DNA of 64,000 nt from DASXVX01 sp036504075 (GTDB taxonomy: Bacteria; Bacillota; Sulfobacillia; Symbiobacteriales; Symbiobacteriaceae): positions 18,731 through 82,730 of the forward strand of contig DASXVX010000095.1 of NCBI GenBank assembly GCA_036504075.1, given 5' to 3'. Position 1 is the first letter of the stretch. Every line of letters begins with the position of its first letter. A program made the translations under genes and the position numbers. Shown piece after piece: positions 54,684 to 63,869 of the stretch. The notes below the pieces were generated by a model. The model had not been told where the DNA came from and did not search any database. It saw only the letters and a program-made list of their open reading frames with translations.

Positions 54684-54911
54684 ATGGCAGATAAGGTAAT
54701 CGATGGCCGCGGCAGCTTCTGCCCGGGGCCGATGATGGAACTGATCCGCGCTGTGAAGGCCGCTGAAGTGGGCGACACCATCGCCGTGCTGTCTACGGAC
54801 GCCGGCTCCAAGCGCGACATCCCGCTCTGGGCCCAGAAGGCCGGGCAAGAGTTCGTCTCGGTCACTTCGCACGGCGACCACGAAGAGATTCGTGTCAAGA
54901 AGATCAAATAA
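54684..54911 (+). CDS. TusA-family sulfur carrier protein
   Basis: The 75-residue protein carries the sulfur-binding Cys in GRGSFCPGPMMELIRAV and the second-half motif AVLSTDAGSKRDIPLWAQKAG. The ATG at 54684 has GGAGG 10 nt upstream. A terminator follows. It is the second of three TusA-like genes in 1.8 kb. Confidence 0.92.
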   Translation: MADKVIDGRGSFCPGPMMELIRAVKAAEVGDTIAVLSTDAGSKRDIPLWAQKAGQEFVSVTSHGDHEEIRVKKIK

Positions 54912-54929
54912 GAAAGCCCCAGACACAGC

Positions 54930-54962
54930 AAGGGCTGCGATTGACTCGCAGCCTTTGTTTTA
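54930..54962 (+). terminator. Terminator after the second TusA gene
   Basis: AAGGGCTGCGA/TCGCAGCCTTT with loop TTGAC is followed by GTTTTAT. It ends the first four-gene sulfur unit. Confidence 0.82.
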
Positions 54963-55057
54963 TCTCCGCTTCTGCCCACATTTCTTTCAATTTCTAAAGA
55001 CATAGGTCTTTTGCGTCAAGGAAATTCTGTATCCCGCCACGAATTTCCGCGCCGGAG

Positions 55058-55291
55058 GTGGTAACGATTGCTACCTACACGCTGATCGTGTACGGGGAGA
55101 TGTGCCCGGCTCCTCTACTGAAAGCGGAGGCCAAGCTGCAGGACATGCAGCCTGGGGACGTGCTGGTTATGGAATCGGACCACTCCTGTACGGTTCGACT
55201 GCTGCGGGAACACCTGAGGAGGCTCCCGTGCCGATTTCGGGTGGTGGAAGTAGCCGACGGCATCTGGCAGTTTACGATTGAAAAGCGTTAA
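55058..55291 (+). CDS. TusA-like sulfur carrier protein
   Basis: The 77-residue protein has the TusA active site MCPAPLLKAEAKL and the later MESDHSCTVRLLREHL, with a second conserved Cys. It differs from the other two in its basic middle segment. The start is ambiguous: GTG 55058 overlaps the purine-rich GGAGG, and an in-frame ATT at 55067 would give better spacing. Confidence 0.82.
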   Translation: MVTIATYTLIVYGEMCPAPLLKAEAKLQDMQPGDVLVMESDHSCTVRLLREHLRRLPCRFRVVEVADGIWQFTIEKR

Positions 55292-55321
55292 CCCGTAGCG
55301 GACGCCCGGCCAATCTTCGGC

Positions 55322-56242
55322 CTAGCAGAACCCCCGTTCAGCCGGCGACCGCAGGGTGTGAACCAGAGAGCGGATTAGTATCGACCCCTGGCGGGCCGCG
55401 GGATACAGGAGCGTCCACCGGCTTAGGAACCTGATCCCCTGGAGCGGGGCAATTCGGACCGTGCCGATGCGGGCCTCCACCCGCACGCACCACTTGCTGA
55501 GGAGTGTCACCCCGTGCCCGGCAGCCACGGCCGTCTTACCGGCGTTCACGCCACACAACTCCCGGGCTTCGGGGAACTGGCTGATCGAGAGGCCGTGGTT
55601 CTGGAGTTCCTGCTCGACGACTTGCCGGACGCCCGAACCCTGCTCTCGCAGAATCAGCGGGGCACGGCGCAGGTCCTCCAGCGTGTAAACCGGCAACTCG
55701 GCCCATGGGCCGGTGACAGGAGTGACCAGCACCAGTTCCTCTTCGCTGACCTCCGTGGCTTGCCAGCCTTCCCGATCATCTTCGTGCGGGGGCACAGGCT
55801 GCCCCTCAACCAGCGCCAGGTCCAACGCCCCGTCATGGAGCCGTTGCAGGGTTTCCGATCGGTTTCCCACTACCAGTTGAATTTTGGCTGCCGGATGCGT
55901 CTGTTGGAAGAGGAAGATCGTGCAGGGCAGTGCATATCCGCCTGCCGCTGACGTAGCGCCAATGATCACCTGGCTCGGTTCTGCCGATCTGAGGGCCTCC
56001 ATCTCTTCCTGAAGGTTGTTGTGCAGGTTAATCAGGCGGCGGGCATAGCGCGACAGTAATTCACCGGCGGGCGTCAACTCGACTCCCCGATTGGTCCGGA
56101 GTAAGAGTTGCATGCCATAGGCCTGTTCCAATGTCCGCAGGCGCTGACTCACCGCCGGCTGGCTCACGTGCAGGTCACTTGCCGCCTTGGACATGCTCCC
56201 GCTTTTCACTATCGCACAGAACGTCGCAAATTCTTCCAGCAC
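55322..56242 (-). CDS. LysR-family transcriptional regulator
   Basis: The 306-residue regulator has an N-terminal winged helix (about 1-60: FCAIVKSGSMSKAASDLHVSQPAVSQRL). Its C-terminal LysR substrate-binding domain has VIIGATSAAGGYALP and ELVLVTPVTG. It resembles CysL/CbbR-type members. It is divergently transcribed from the YeeE/YedE gene with only about 36 bp between, so it likely controls that transporter and the sulfur genes. The effector is unknown. Confidence 0.9.
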   Translation of the reverse strand: MLEEFATFCAIVKSGSMSKAASDLHVSQPAVSQRLRTLEQAYGMQLLLRTNRGVELTPAGELLSRYARRLINLHNNLQEEMEALRSAEPSQVIIGATSAAGGYALPCTIFLFQQTHPAAKIQLVVGNRSETLQRLHDGALDLALVEGQPVPPHEDDREGWQATEVSEEELVLVTPVTGPWAELPVYTLEDLRRAPLILREQGSGVRQVVEQELQNHGLSISQFPEARELCGVNAGKTAVAAGHGVTLLSKWCVRVEARIGTVRIAPLQGIRFLSRWTLLYPAARQGSILIRSLVHTLRSPAERGFC

Positions 56243-56278
56243 GGGAAGTCCCCCTTTGGCTCGGAGCGGAGGCGCAAT

Positions 56279-57241
56279 ATGAGCGAGCTTGCAACTTTGG
56301 GTGCGTTTTCGTTAGCCGGGGTAGCGCTGGGGTTCGTATTTCAGCGATCGCGGCTTTGCTTTGTCAGCGCAGTGCGAGACCTGATTCTGTTTCGGGCGCT
56401 GGGAATGACCAGGGCCATCCTTTTGTTGATGACGGTAGTCAGTCTGGGCGGAGCAGGGGCGCTGGCGGTCCGTGCCTGGATGGGATGGCCGGCGGCGGTT
56501 TATGATGCGCCTTCGTCCTGGCCGGGACTGCTGGGCGGCGCGGTCTTCGGTTTTGGCATGGTCCTGGCCGGAAGCTGTGGCGCCGGCAGCCTGTGGCGCC
56601 TCGGCGAGGGCCAGCAGTCCCAACTCTACATTATTGCGGGTCTGTTCCTGGGGACGTGGCTCTACACGCCGGTCCAGCAGTTCGCCACCGACACAGGCAT
56701 TAACCTGCCCGTTAACCGGTGGACCCAGGCAGCCTTGATGGCGGCCCTGCTGCTGATCGTGGTCTGGTTGGACCGTCGCCGCTCGGATGCCGGCGAGGAA
56801 CTGCGCGAAATCCGGATGCGAAAGGGCTTTCGGGCACAATGGACACCGGAGACGGGCGCTTTGGCCACCGCCGGAATGCTCGTGGTCTTCCTGGTCCTTA
56901 CCGGCCAAGTCTGGCAGGTCAGCCGGGCGTTTACGCTCACCGACCACAACGCGCTTGTCCTGGCTGTCGGCATTGTGGCCGGCGGTTATCTGGGCGCCCG
57001 GGTGGGCCGGGAGTGGCGAATTCGCCGGGCCGGCACAATTCCGCAGATTCTGGTGCGGTTGGGGGGCGGCCTGCTCATGGGCTACAGTGCCCGCATGAGT
57101 TGGGGCTGTACCGTCGGCGTGCTTATGGGCGGCCTCGCCGTGGCCTCCGCACAGGTCTGGTGGTGGTTCGGCGGTGCTCTGGCCGGCGCCTGGGGCGGAA
57201 CACTGCTTTTGGGGCAATTATTTCGGCGGTACAAACTATAG
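56279..57241 (+). CDS. YeeE/YedE (TsuA-like) sulfur transporter
   Basis: The 320-residue protein has about nine membrane segments and the conserved Cys-containing motifs of the family: GFVFQRSRLCFVSAVRD, VLAGSCGAGSLWR and GYSARMSWGCTVGVLMGG. TsuA imports thiosulfate through a series of cysteine contacts. Here the link to TusA and DsrE genes fits uptake of a sulfur compound for biosynthesis or sulfur transfer. The ATG at 56279 is 6 nt behind GGAGG, in frame with a longer upstream frame that overlaps the LysR gene. Confidence 0.9.
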   Translation: MSELATLGAFSLAGVALGFVFQRSRLCFVSAVRDLILFRALGMTRAILLLMTVVSLGGAGALAVRAWMGWPAAVYDAPSSWPGLLGGAVFGFGMVLAGSCGAGSLWRLGEGQQSQLYIIAGLFLGTWLYTPVQQFATDTGINLPVNRWTQAALMAALLLIVVWLDRRRSDAGEELREIRMRKGFRAQWTPETGALATAGMLVVFLVLTGQVWQVSRAFTLTDHNALVLAVGIVAGGYLGARVGREWRIRRAGTIPQILVRLGGGLLMGYSARMSWGCTVGVLMGGLAVASAQVWWWFGGALAGAWGGTLLLGQLFRRYKL

Positions 57242-57247
57242 CTGCAA

Positions 57248-57280
57248 AATCCCTCCACCAGATGATGGAGGGATTCCTTT
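57248..57280 (+). terminator. Terminator after the YeeE/YedE gene
   Basis: AATCCCTCCA/TGGAGGGATT is followed by CCTTTGG. It also serves as a partial end signal for mbl on the minus strand. Confidence 0.75.
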
Positions 57281-57291
57281 GGGTTCGGGGG

Positions 57292-58320
57292 TTACATGAT
57301 TTTCCGCAGCACCACCAGGTGGTCGTCCTGCATCTCGAAGTGCTCGAGGGCCTTGCCGGTGCCCAGGGCCACGCAGGAGACCGGGTCGTCGGCCAGGTAG
57401 GCGGGAACGCCGGTGCGGGCCGTGATAACCATGTCCAGCCCGTGCAGCATGGACCCGCCGCCGGTCATAATGACGCCCTTTTCGATGATGTCGGCAGAGA
57501 GCTCGGGCGGGGTCGCCTCCAGTACGGACCGAACGGTGTCGCAAATGGACGTCACGTGCTCGGCCAGCGCCTCCCGGGTCTCCGCACTGGTGATGATCAC
57601 GTTCTTCGGCAGACCCTGCATGAGGTCCCGGCCCCGAACCTCCATGGACTCGTTGCGGCTGTCGCAGCCGGCACTCCCGACCGCAATCTTGATTTCCTCA
57701 GCGGTCCGCTCACCAATCAACAGGTTGTGCCTTGTCTTCATGTGGCGCACCAGCGCCTCATCGAACTTGTCACCGCCGATGCGAAGGGACTGGCTACGCA
57801 CTACGCCGCCCAGGGAAAGGACGGCAATGTCCGTTGTGCCGCCGCCGATGTCCACGACCATGTGGCCGGAAGGCAGGGTGATGTCCAGGCCGGCCCCCAG
57901 GGCGGCGGCCAGCGGCTCCTCGATCAGGGCGGCCGAGCGAGCTCCTGCGGCCAACGCGGCCTCAATGACGGCCCGTTTCTCGACCGTGGTGACGCCCGCC
58001 GGGACGCAAACCATGACGCGAGGGCGGGAAAAGAACCGGAAACCGGAGCCGACCGCCCGGCGGATGAAGTCCTTCAGCATGGCTTCAGTCACGTCATAAT
58101 CAGCAATCACGCCTTCCCGAAGCGGGCGGGTGGCGATGATGTTGCCCGGCGTCCGGCCAAGCATGCGACGCGCTTCTGTGCCAATGGCCAGGATTTTCTT
58201 CGTATCTCGCTCCATGGCCACCACTGAAGGCTCCCTCAGCACGATGCCCTTGCCTTTTACATAGATAAGTACCGTGGCAGTTCCCAGGTCAATGCCGATG
58301 TCTGTTGCCACTCCGAACAC
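57292..58320 (-). CDS. mbl: Rod-shape-determining actin homologue MreB/Mbl
   Basis: The 342-residue protein has the actin fold. Phosphate 1 motif is IGIDLGTATVLIYVKGKG, phosphate 2 is VVDIGGGTTDIAVLSLGG, and the adenosine motif is GVIMTGGGSMLHGLD. It polymerises under the membrane to guide cell-wall synthesis. The name Mbl rests on the neighbouring spoIIID, as in B. subtilis. The ATG is at 58320. Confidence 0.9.
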   Translation of the reverse strand: MFGVATDIGIDLGTATVLIYVKGKGIVLREPSVVAMERDTKKILAIGTEARRMLGRTPGNIIATRPLREGVIADYDVTEAMLKDFIRRAVGSGFRFFSRPRVMVCVPAGVTTVEKRAVIEAALAAGARSAALIEEPLAAALGAGLDITLPSGHMVVDIGGGTTDIAVLSLGGVVRSQSLRIGGDKFDEALVRHMKTRHNLLIGERTAEEIKIAVGSAGCDSRNESMEVRGRDLMQGLPKNVIITSAETREALAEHVTSICDTVRSVLEATPPELSADIIEKGVIMTGGGSMLHGLDMVITARTGVPAYLADDPVSCVALGTGKALEHFEMQDDHLVVLRKIM

Positions 58321-58419
58321 TGTAACGACGCCCCCCGTATAGGCCCGAAAAGTTAGCTACTACAACATTTGCCAGTTCGACGCAGCTCCACGAACTCCTT
58401 TGATCCCCCGCAAAAATGA

Positions 58420-58668
58420 TTACTTTTCGAGGTACTTCTGGCGCGTTGCTGCCCCCCCTCGGATGTGGCGCTCCGCCTTGTTGAACTCCAGTACCTGTTT
58501 GACCTTGGCGGCAAGTTCCGGGTTAACCCGGGGGAGGCGTTCCGTCACATCCTTGTGAACCGTACTTTTGGATACACCGAAAAGTATGGCTGTTTCCCGA
58601 ACGGTGTCCTTGGTCCTAAAGATATGATTGCTCACGTCCAGGACGCGCTTCCAGATATAGTCCTGCAC
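58420..58668 (-). CDS. spoIIID: Sporulation transcription factor SpoIIID
   Basis: The 82-residue protein is the mother-cell regulator that switches gene sets between SigE and SigK. It has a helix-turn-helix (TVRETAILFGVSKSTVHKDVTERL) and the basic C-terminal region, with the conserved IRGGAATRQKYLEK end. Its presence shows that the organism follows the standard mother-cell programme that the putative SigK promoters in the 7-18 kb island would need. Confidence 0.96.
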   Translation of the reverse strand: MQDYIWKRVLDVSNHIFRTKDTVRETAILFGVSKSTVHKDVTERLPRVNPELAAKVKQVLEFNKAERHIRGGAATRQKYLEK

Positions 58669-58764
58669 CGCTGGGCCCCCTTCGACCTCATGGTTGGTAG
58701 ATGTCTATGGGGTGGGTGGCCCAAACATGACGGGCACGCCCGGAGGCGCGCCCGTGTGCGAATG

Positions 58765-59457
58765 CTATTGCGGTGGGAAGTAGCTCGCCGGATTGACGGC
58801 GGTATCCCCTACGTACACCTCAAAGTGCAAGTGCGGCCCCATGGCGGCCTCGGCGGGGCTGGGGGCGCCCACCTCAGCCAGCGGCTGGCCTGCCTTCACC
58901 TGGGCGCCCTGGGCCACCAGCAGCCTCCCCAGGCCGGCGTATCGGGTTCGCATGGGTCCGCCATTGTCCAGGGTCAATATCTTGCCGCCGAGGGGGTCAT
59001 CTTCAACGGTGAGTACGTTGCCGTCAGCGGCGGCCAGAACCTGCTCGGCGGTCATGGCCGCGAAGTCGATGCCGGGGTGGGTCCGAAAGTCTTGATAGAC
59101 TGCCGAGTACCCCTCGGCAAAGGGCTGCAACACTCGCGGGCTACCGGAGAGCGGAACCAGAAGCCGGGTCGGGGCAAGTGCCGCCGGCGGGGCTTCAGGA
59201 CCCATTGCCGCCGCGCCGGTCCCGGTGGCGGTTCCGGGCGAGGCCACCTCGCCGGAACCACCGGCTACGGCCGCGCCAGACTGCTGGTCGGCAATCTGGG
59301 CTTGCGGCGGACGGGTGCCAATCAAGTAGCGCTGGTACAGAACCAAAGAACCGAGAGTGCCCAATAAGAGCGTCAGCGCGAAGAGGGCGTTGCGCCGCTC
59401 GCGGGGCAGGTTGCTCAACCACATCTTGGACAGGCCGCGCGTCGGTTTCAAAACCAA
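58765..59457 (-). CDS. M23-family peptidase, SpoIIQ-like
   Basis: The 230-residue protein has one N-terminal membrane span (about 23-42), a low-complexity linker and a C-terminal M23 domain. The first zinc ligands are in THPGIDFAA and the others in GPHLHFEVYV. It follows spoIID, the position of spoIIQ in Bacillus. SpoIIQ bridges forespore and mother-cell membranes with SpoIIIAH. Its zinc ligands look complete, unlike SpoIIQ of B. subtilis, so it may be an active endopeptidase as in clostridia. Confidence 0.85.
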   Translation of the reverse strand: MVLKPTRGLSKMWLSNLPRERRNALFALTLLLGTLGSLVLYQRYLIGTRPPQAQIADQQSGAAVAGGSGEVASPGTATGTGAAAMGPEAPPAALAPTRLLVPLSGSPRVLQPFAEGYSAVYQDFRTHPGIDFAAMTAEQVLAAADGNVLTVEDDPLGGKILTLDNGGPMRTRYAGLGRLLVAQGAQVKAGQPLAEVGAPSPAEAAMGPHLHFEVYVGDTAVNPASYFPPQ

Positions 59458-59502
59458 TCACCTCGGCCCTTATACTGCCCCAAACGCTGCTATGGCATAC
59501 CA

Positions 59503-60537
59503 TTATTCGCCATACAGGGCCACCACGTTCACATCCTGGTAGTAATGGGTCAGAATTTCCCGGAAATCCTTGCTCGCCCGGGCCATGCCATTGGCCCCGT
59601 ACTGACTCATGCCCACTCCGTGCCCATAGCCGTGCGTGCTAATGGTGATGGCGCCGGACTTCACCGTTACGGCAAAGTCCGCGGAGCGAAGGCCGAGCTT
59701 CTCCCGGAACTCCTTGCCTGAGAACACCGCCCCACCAACGGTTAGCGCCTTCACCCGCCCGGTGCCCGTCCGGGCGGTGATTTGCACCGGCACCTTGCCG
59801 GACCGGGCCGAGGCCGCCACTGCGGCAACGGCAATCTCCCTGCCGCCGGCCGAGAGCCGGCGCACCAACTCCTCCGGTGCATACGTCACGCTGTCGTTCA
59901 GCTTCGGCGCGTCGGCGCCCCAGTGGTCGTCCACGGACTTCAAGTACGGCACCGAATGGCTGAAGTAATCGCCGGCATCTTCCGTAAACCCACCGGACAC
60001 CGAGTGATAGAGCGGGTCGATCAACTCGCCGTGATAGCGGATTACCAGCCCGTCGGTGGCCTTCTGCACCCCGTCCAGACGGTGCCAGAGGCTGGTAGTC
60101 GCAAAGTAGCCCAGCCTGGCGTTGGCCTGGTCACGGCTCATATATGCCTGGCCGGTGTTGGGATCCGCACAGACGTCAGCTTGAGGGTTCAAAGGACAGC
60201 CGGCGGCGGCTGCCCCTGCGAACTGGCGCATCCGGCGGAGGACAAACGTCCGGGCCACGACCATCTGCGCCTTGAGGGCCTCCGTGGCGAAGTCGGAGGG
60301 CATCTCACCGACGACGACCCCCTTTAAGTACTCGTCCAACGGCATCTCCTGCACGAGTCGTTTCTCCGGGAAATAGACTTTGACAGTAATGAGGGCGTCG
60401 ACGGACTTTGCCGCCTCCACCAGGTTCTCCGGCGGGCGGGCGGCCGCCGGGTGGGCCATGAGCCGGCCTACCGCTGCCGGTAGTACCACGAGTACCAACG
60501 CAAGCAACAGCACGCCTGCGACCAGGATTCGACGCAT
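59503..60537 (-). CDS. spoIID: Stage II sporulation protein D
   Basis: The 344-residue membrane-bound peptidoglycan transglycosylase acts in engulfment. It has an N-terminal span (about 5-22), EMPLDEYLKGVVVGEMPSDF, the catalytic-region Glu and the C-terminal GHGVGMSQYGANGMA signature. ATG 60537 was chosen because CGGAGGG lies 6-7 nt before it. The gene order ywmB, spoIID, M23, spoIIID, mbl is that of B. subtilis except for the missing murA. Confidence 0.95.
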   Translation of the reverse strand: MRRILVAGVLLLALVLVVLPAAVGRLMAHPAAARPPENLVEAAKSVDALITVKVYFPEKRLVQEMPLDEYLKGVVVGEMPSDFATEALKAQMVVARTFVLRRMRQFAGAAAAGCPLNPQADVCADPNTGQAYMSRDQANARLGYFATTSLWHRLDGVQKATDGLVIRYHGELIDPLYHSVSGGFTEDAGDYFSHSVPYLKSVDDHWGADAPKLNDSVTYAPEELVRRLSAGGREIAVAAVAASARSGKVPVQITARTGTGRVKALTVGGAVFSGKEFREKLGLRSADFAVTVKSGAITISTHGYGHGVGMSQYGANGMARASKDFREILTHYYQDVNVVALYGE

Positions 60538-60658
60538 GCTTTTCCCTCCGTGGATGCCGGACCGGCCTGCGGCCCGTCGGGCGGGTGATGTCACATAATC
60601 TGTATGGGGAAAAGCCGGTCGGTATTACATAAGAAAACTGAGGGCGGCATTCCCGTCC

Positions 60659-61306
60659 TCAGTACTCCTGCTGCAAGGCGGGCCACGCTACCCACACTCG
60701 GGTACGCCCATCCGCCCCGTCCTTTCGTGCCGCCACCTGAACGTTTACGCCGAACGGTCCGGGCGGCAGTGCCTTCGTGTGGCCGGCAATGCTGGCCGCC
60801 TTGCCGTCGCTCCAGGGCTGCCGGTCCGTGGCGTGAACGGCGTCCAGGGCCTGATTCTCCAACGGCAGAAAGTCCGAGCGCGGCGTCGTACCCTCCAGTT
60901 GAACGGTCATCATCGGGTCCGGACCGGCTGCCGCCAGCGCCGCGCGGACCCGGGCCACCCGGGCCTGCCAGCCAGTCAGTCCTGTCCCCGCCATCACCCA
61001 GCGCACGCCCACGTAGCTCACGCCATCCCGCTGGTACCGCCGGAGGTCCCGGACCTCTTCCCGGGGCACAGCCCCACTGGCCCAGCCCAGCGTGGCGCTG
61101 AGGGTGTCCTGTGCGACCGGCCGGGTCACCCGGACCCAGCCGGTGATCAGCACCGTATGTATGTCGGCGTTTGCGGCGGACAGCGCCTGCTGCAGGCCCG
61201 CCAGGTCAGCCTTCGGCGGAGGCGCCGTCGCCTGTTGTCCTTCGGCCACAAAGCCGGCGTACATGAATAGCGCGGCGAGGCCGGCGATCAGAATGAACCG
61301 CTGCAT
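60659..61306 (-). CDS. ywmB: YwmB-family (TATA-box-binding-like fold) protein
   Basis: The 215-residue exported or membrane-anchored protein has a signal-like N-terminus (about 1-22) and a middle domain with DIHTVLITGWVRVTR and SYVGVRWVMAGTGLTGWQAR. This is the pattern of the YwmB family. In B. subtilis ywmB is directly upstream of murA and spoIID. The function is unknown. The conserved position supports the call. Confidence 0.8.
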   Translation of the reverse strand: MQRFILIAGLAALFMYAGFVAEGQQATAPPPKADLAGLQQALSAANADIHTVLITGWVRVTRPVAQDTLSATLGWASGAVPREEVRDLRRYQRDGVSYVGVRWVMAGTGLTGWQARVARVRAALAAAGPDPMMTVQLEGTTPRSDFLPLENQALDAVHATDRQPWSDGKAASIAGHTKALPPGPFGVNVQVAARKDGADGRTRVWVAWPALQQEY

Positions 61307-61507
61307 GAAGAAACACCTCCCACCTCCATTCTTGACTGTAGTGCTTTCCGATAAACCTTATAACCGATAGATATCGGCAGTCACTCCGGGTATCCTACAA
61401 AGGAGGCGGTAAAGGCGGAGTAGCAGGAGTTTTGCTTTTCCTATCGTAACTTAACGAGGGGACCGGGGTCCCCTTAGACCTATATGCAGAAAAGGCGGTG
61501 ACGCCCC

Positions 61508-62563
61508 ATGGCGGTGAACCCCTACACCGTGGGATTGGCCGTGGCGGGCGTAGTTGCCCTGGCTTTAGCAATACCCCTTGCCCGGCAAGGACGGCGCTGG
61601 TGGCAATTATGGCGCCGGGAGGTCCGCAACCAGGCGGCGTTTGAATCCGCCAAAAGCCGCATACAGGAGGAGGCGAATCGTTTGTTCAACCTGACGCCGG
61701 AACAGCTGCAAACTGCGCTCCAGGGACAGGGTTACGTACTGGAGAAACCGAGCGTGTTGCGGCTCTGGTCGTACCTGCGCCAGGGCAAGCCGGTTGGGCT
61801 GCGGGGGGAACCCGGCATCGGCAAGTCGCAGTTGGCGGAAGTGTTCGCCCGGTCCATGGGCTATGACTTTATCGACCTGGAATGCCACAGCCACCTGGAG
61901 GCCGAAGAGATCGGCATCTCCTGGAATGGCTTCAAGCAGATTGTGGACGCCCAGACCTATCGCGCAACCGAGGCGCCCAATCTCTATACCATGCAGTACT
62001 TGAACCACACGCCGTTGCTGGCGAGCCTCCTGGCCGACCGGCCGACGGTAGTGCGGGTAGACGAAGTTGACAAGCTCAATGAGCATACAACGAACTTCTT
62101 CCTCCGGTACCTGGACAAGAAAGAGATGGTCGTGCACAATTTGGCCGACCCTGGCCAGGAGAAAGTGCTAAGGGCCAAAGCCCCGCTCTTCATTTTCCTG
62201 ACCTCAAACGAATACAAGCGCCTTGACACGGCGTTCATGCGGCGGACGGTCTGGCTTGACCTGCTGTTCCCGTCGGAAGCGGCGCTCGCGTCCATTATTG
62301 AGACGTCTGTCAATGTTCCGGTCGATTTCGCGGCCCGGGTTTCCCGGATTGTCATGCAGCTGCGACAACTGAATATGGAAAAGAAGCCTGCCATCGCTGA
62401 GGCCATTGAGTGGGCCCGGGCCCTGGTGGACATTAGCGACGGTCGCATTACCCCGGAGGCCACCGACGCCACGATCGGTTTCCTCGCCAAGTATCCGGAG
62501 GACGAGGCAATTGTCAAGGAGGCGCTCCGACGGTGGTACGACGGATTCGGCAGAACCGCCTAG
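61508..62563 (+). CDS. MoxR-type AAA+ ATPase
   Basis: The 351-residue protein has an N-terminal membrane segment (about 5-25), Walker A GEPGIGKSQ (about 99-107), Walker B VVRVDEVDK, and the later Arg finger region (TAFMRRTVWLDL). It belongs to the MoxR/CoxD-like group that remodels or activates a target protein together with a VWA partner. The next gene, a VWA protein, overlaps its end by 31 bp. The N-terminal membrane anchor is unusual for the group. Confidence 0.88.
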   Translation: MAVNPYTVGLAVAGVVALALAIPLARQGRRWWQLWRREVRNQAAFESAKSRIQEEANRLFNLTPEQLQTALQGQGYVLEKPSVLRLWSYLRQGKPVGLRGEPGIGKSQLAEVFARSMGYDFIDLECHSHLEAEEIGISWNGFKQIVDAQTYRATEAPNLYTMQYLNHTPLLASLLADRPTVVRVDEVDKLNEHTTNFFLRYLDKKEMVVHNLADPGQEKVLRAKAPLFIFLTSNEYKRLDTAFMRRTVWLDLLFPSEAALASIIETSVNVPVDFAARVSRIVMQLRQLNMEKKPAIAEAIEWARALVDISDGRITPEATDATIGFLAKYPEDEAIVKEALRRWYDGFGRTA

Positions 62564-63795
62564 TCCAGGGCGTCGCCCGCATCGTAAGGCTCTTCTTCCG
62601 CTGGCTGTTGGTCTGGCTGAGCTATTTCACCCGCGGGTTTACTCGTAACCTGCGGGTTTTTGGTCGAATGGTGCTCATACTGATCAATCCCCGTAGCCCG
62701 GACAACCTGTTCGTCGTCCGGGGCGAGGCCGGCGACGACGCCGAGGAAATGCCCGCCGATGGCGATGCGCTCCTCGAAGGTGAGGGTGGCCAGGGCGGCC
62801 TGCTCTGGGCCGGCGACCGCAAGCAAGCCCGGGGACCCGAGGCCGAGTTGGATACGGCGTCGATCTCCCTCTGGCGGGGTGAGCGCAAAGTCGCCGTGGC
62901 TGATACCGCAGCCGGGACCGCGGCCGCAAACCGCCGCTTCGCCTACCTGGACGTGCTGGTCGCCCAGCTAAAGCGCATTACTCCGGAGGAAATCGAGAAG
63001 TTCGATGAGATCATTCAACGGCTGGCCCGTAAGTGGCTCGACGTGGACCAGTCCTTCGAACAGCTTCCCCGGCGTAACAAGTTGGACATTGGGCAAACCC
63101 TGCGGTATAACATTCCCCGGTTCGCCGGCCGCATCCTGGAGTTCAAGTGGGCCGTCAAGGAGCGACCGATTCCCGCGCTCTCCAAACCCGCACGCATCCT
63201 GGTGATCGGGGACGTCTCCCATTCCATGGTGCACTACATGACGGTGGTCCTGTACTTCATGCATAAGCTCAATTTCCGCTTTGCGGTCGACAGTTATGTA
63301 TTCAGCCAGAGGTCGACCCACTCGGCGCCGTTCCTGAACGGGCTGGGCACCTTCGATGAAAAGGTCAAACGGCTGGTCGCCGGTGCGAATTCCTGGAACG
63401 CCGGAACCCGCTTCGGTTCCGCTCTGGAGGAGATCGCCGCCCAGGCCCACGTGGACGAGTACACCTACGTGGTGATCGCCACCGACGGGAAGGTCTCCCT
63501 GCAAGGCGGCGAGGCCGACAAAATCGAACGATGCATGACTGCCCTCAAGCGAAGCGCCAAAGAAGTCATCTTCCTCACACCCTCGGTGGAGTTCTCAGAG
63601 GGAGCGGCCGGCAGAGCACAGCCCGGACGCGTCGGCAGCTTCAAATATGGTTTCTACGATATTCCGATTTTCGAAGCCGGTCCGCCGCTATGGTACGGAA
63701 TTCTCGGCAAGTATGCCGACCGGCTCTACCTGGTGCGGACGGTCAAGGACCTGATTGATATGGCGGAAGACCTGGTTCTGGCCTCGCGGGGATAG
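62533..63795 (+). CDS. VWA domain protein, CoxE-like
   Basis: The 420-residue protein has an N-terminal membrane-like stretch (about 15-55), an acidic region, and a VWA domain (about 215-400). The MIDAS motif is GDVSHSM (D-x-S-x-S), with later Thr in GTRFGSALEE and Asp in VIATDGK. It pairs with the MoxR-type ATPase encoded immediately upstream, as CoxE pairs with CoxD. The start is a GTG at 62533. The pair may handle a cofactor or metal-loading step or a membrane-quality role; the target is unknown. Confidence 0.85.
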   Translation: MVRRIRQNRLVQGVARIVRLFFRWLLVWLSYFTRGFTRNLRVFGRMVLILINPRSPDNLFVVRGEAGDDAEEMPADGDALLEGEGGQGGLLWAGDRKQARGPEAELDTASISLWRGERKVAVADTAAGTAAANRRFAYLDVLVAQLKRITPEEIEKFDEIIQRLARKWLDVDQSFEQLPRRNKLDIGQTLRYNIPRFAGRILEFKWAVKERPIPALSKPARILVIGDVSHSMVHYMTVVLYFMHKLNFRFAVDSYVFSQRSTHSAPFLNGLGTFDEKVKRLVAGANSWNAGTRFGSALEEIAAQAHVDEYTYVVIATDGKVSLQGGEADKIERCMTALKRSAKEVIFLTPSVEFSEGAAGRAQPGRVGSFKYGFYDIPIFEAGPPLWYGILGKYADRLYLVRTVKDLIDMAEDLVLASRG

Positions 63796-63869
63796 TTGTG
63801 AAATTGGTTGCCTCCCGCCTTTTGCTCCGCAAAAGTCTGCCGGCCGCTTCGGCGACCGACGGAGTCAGT

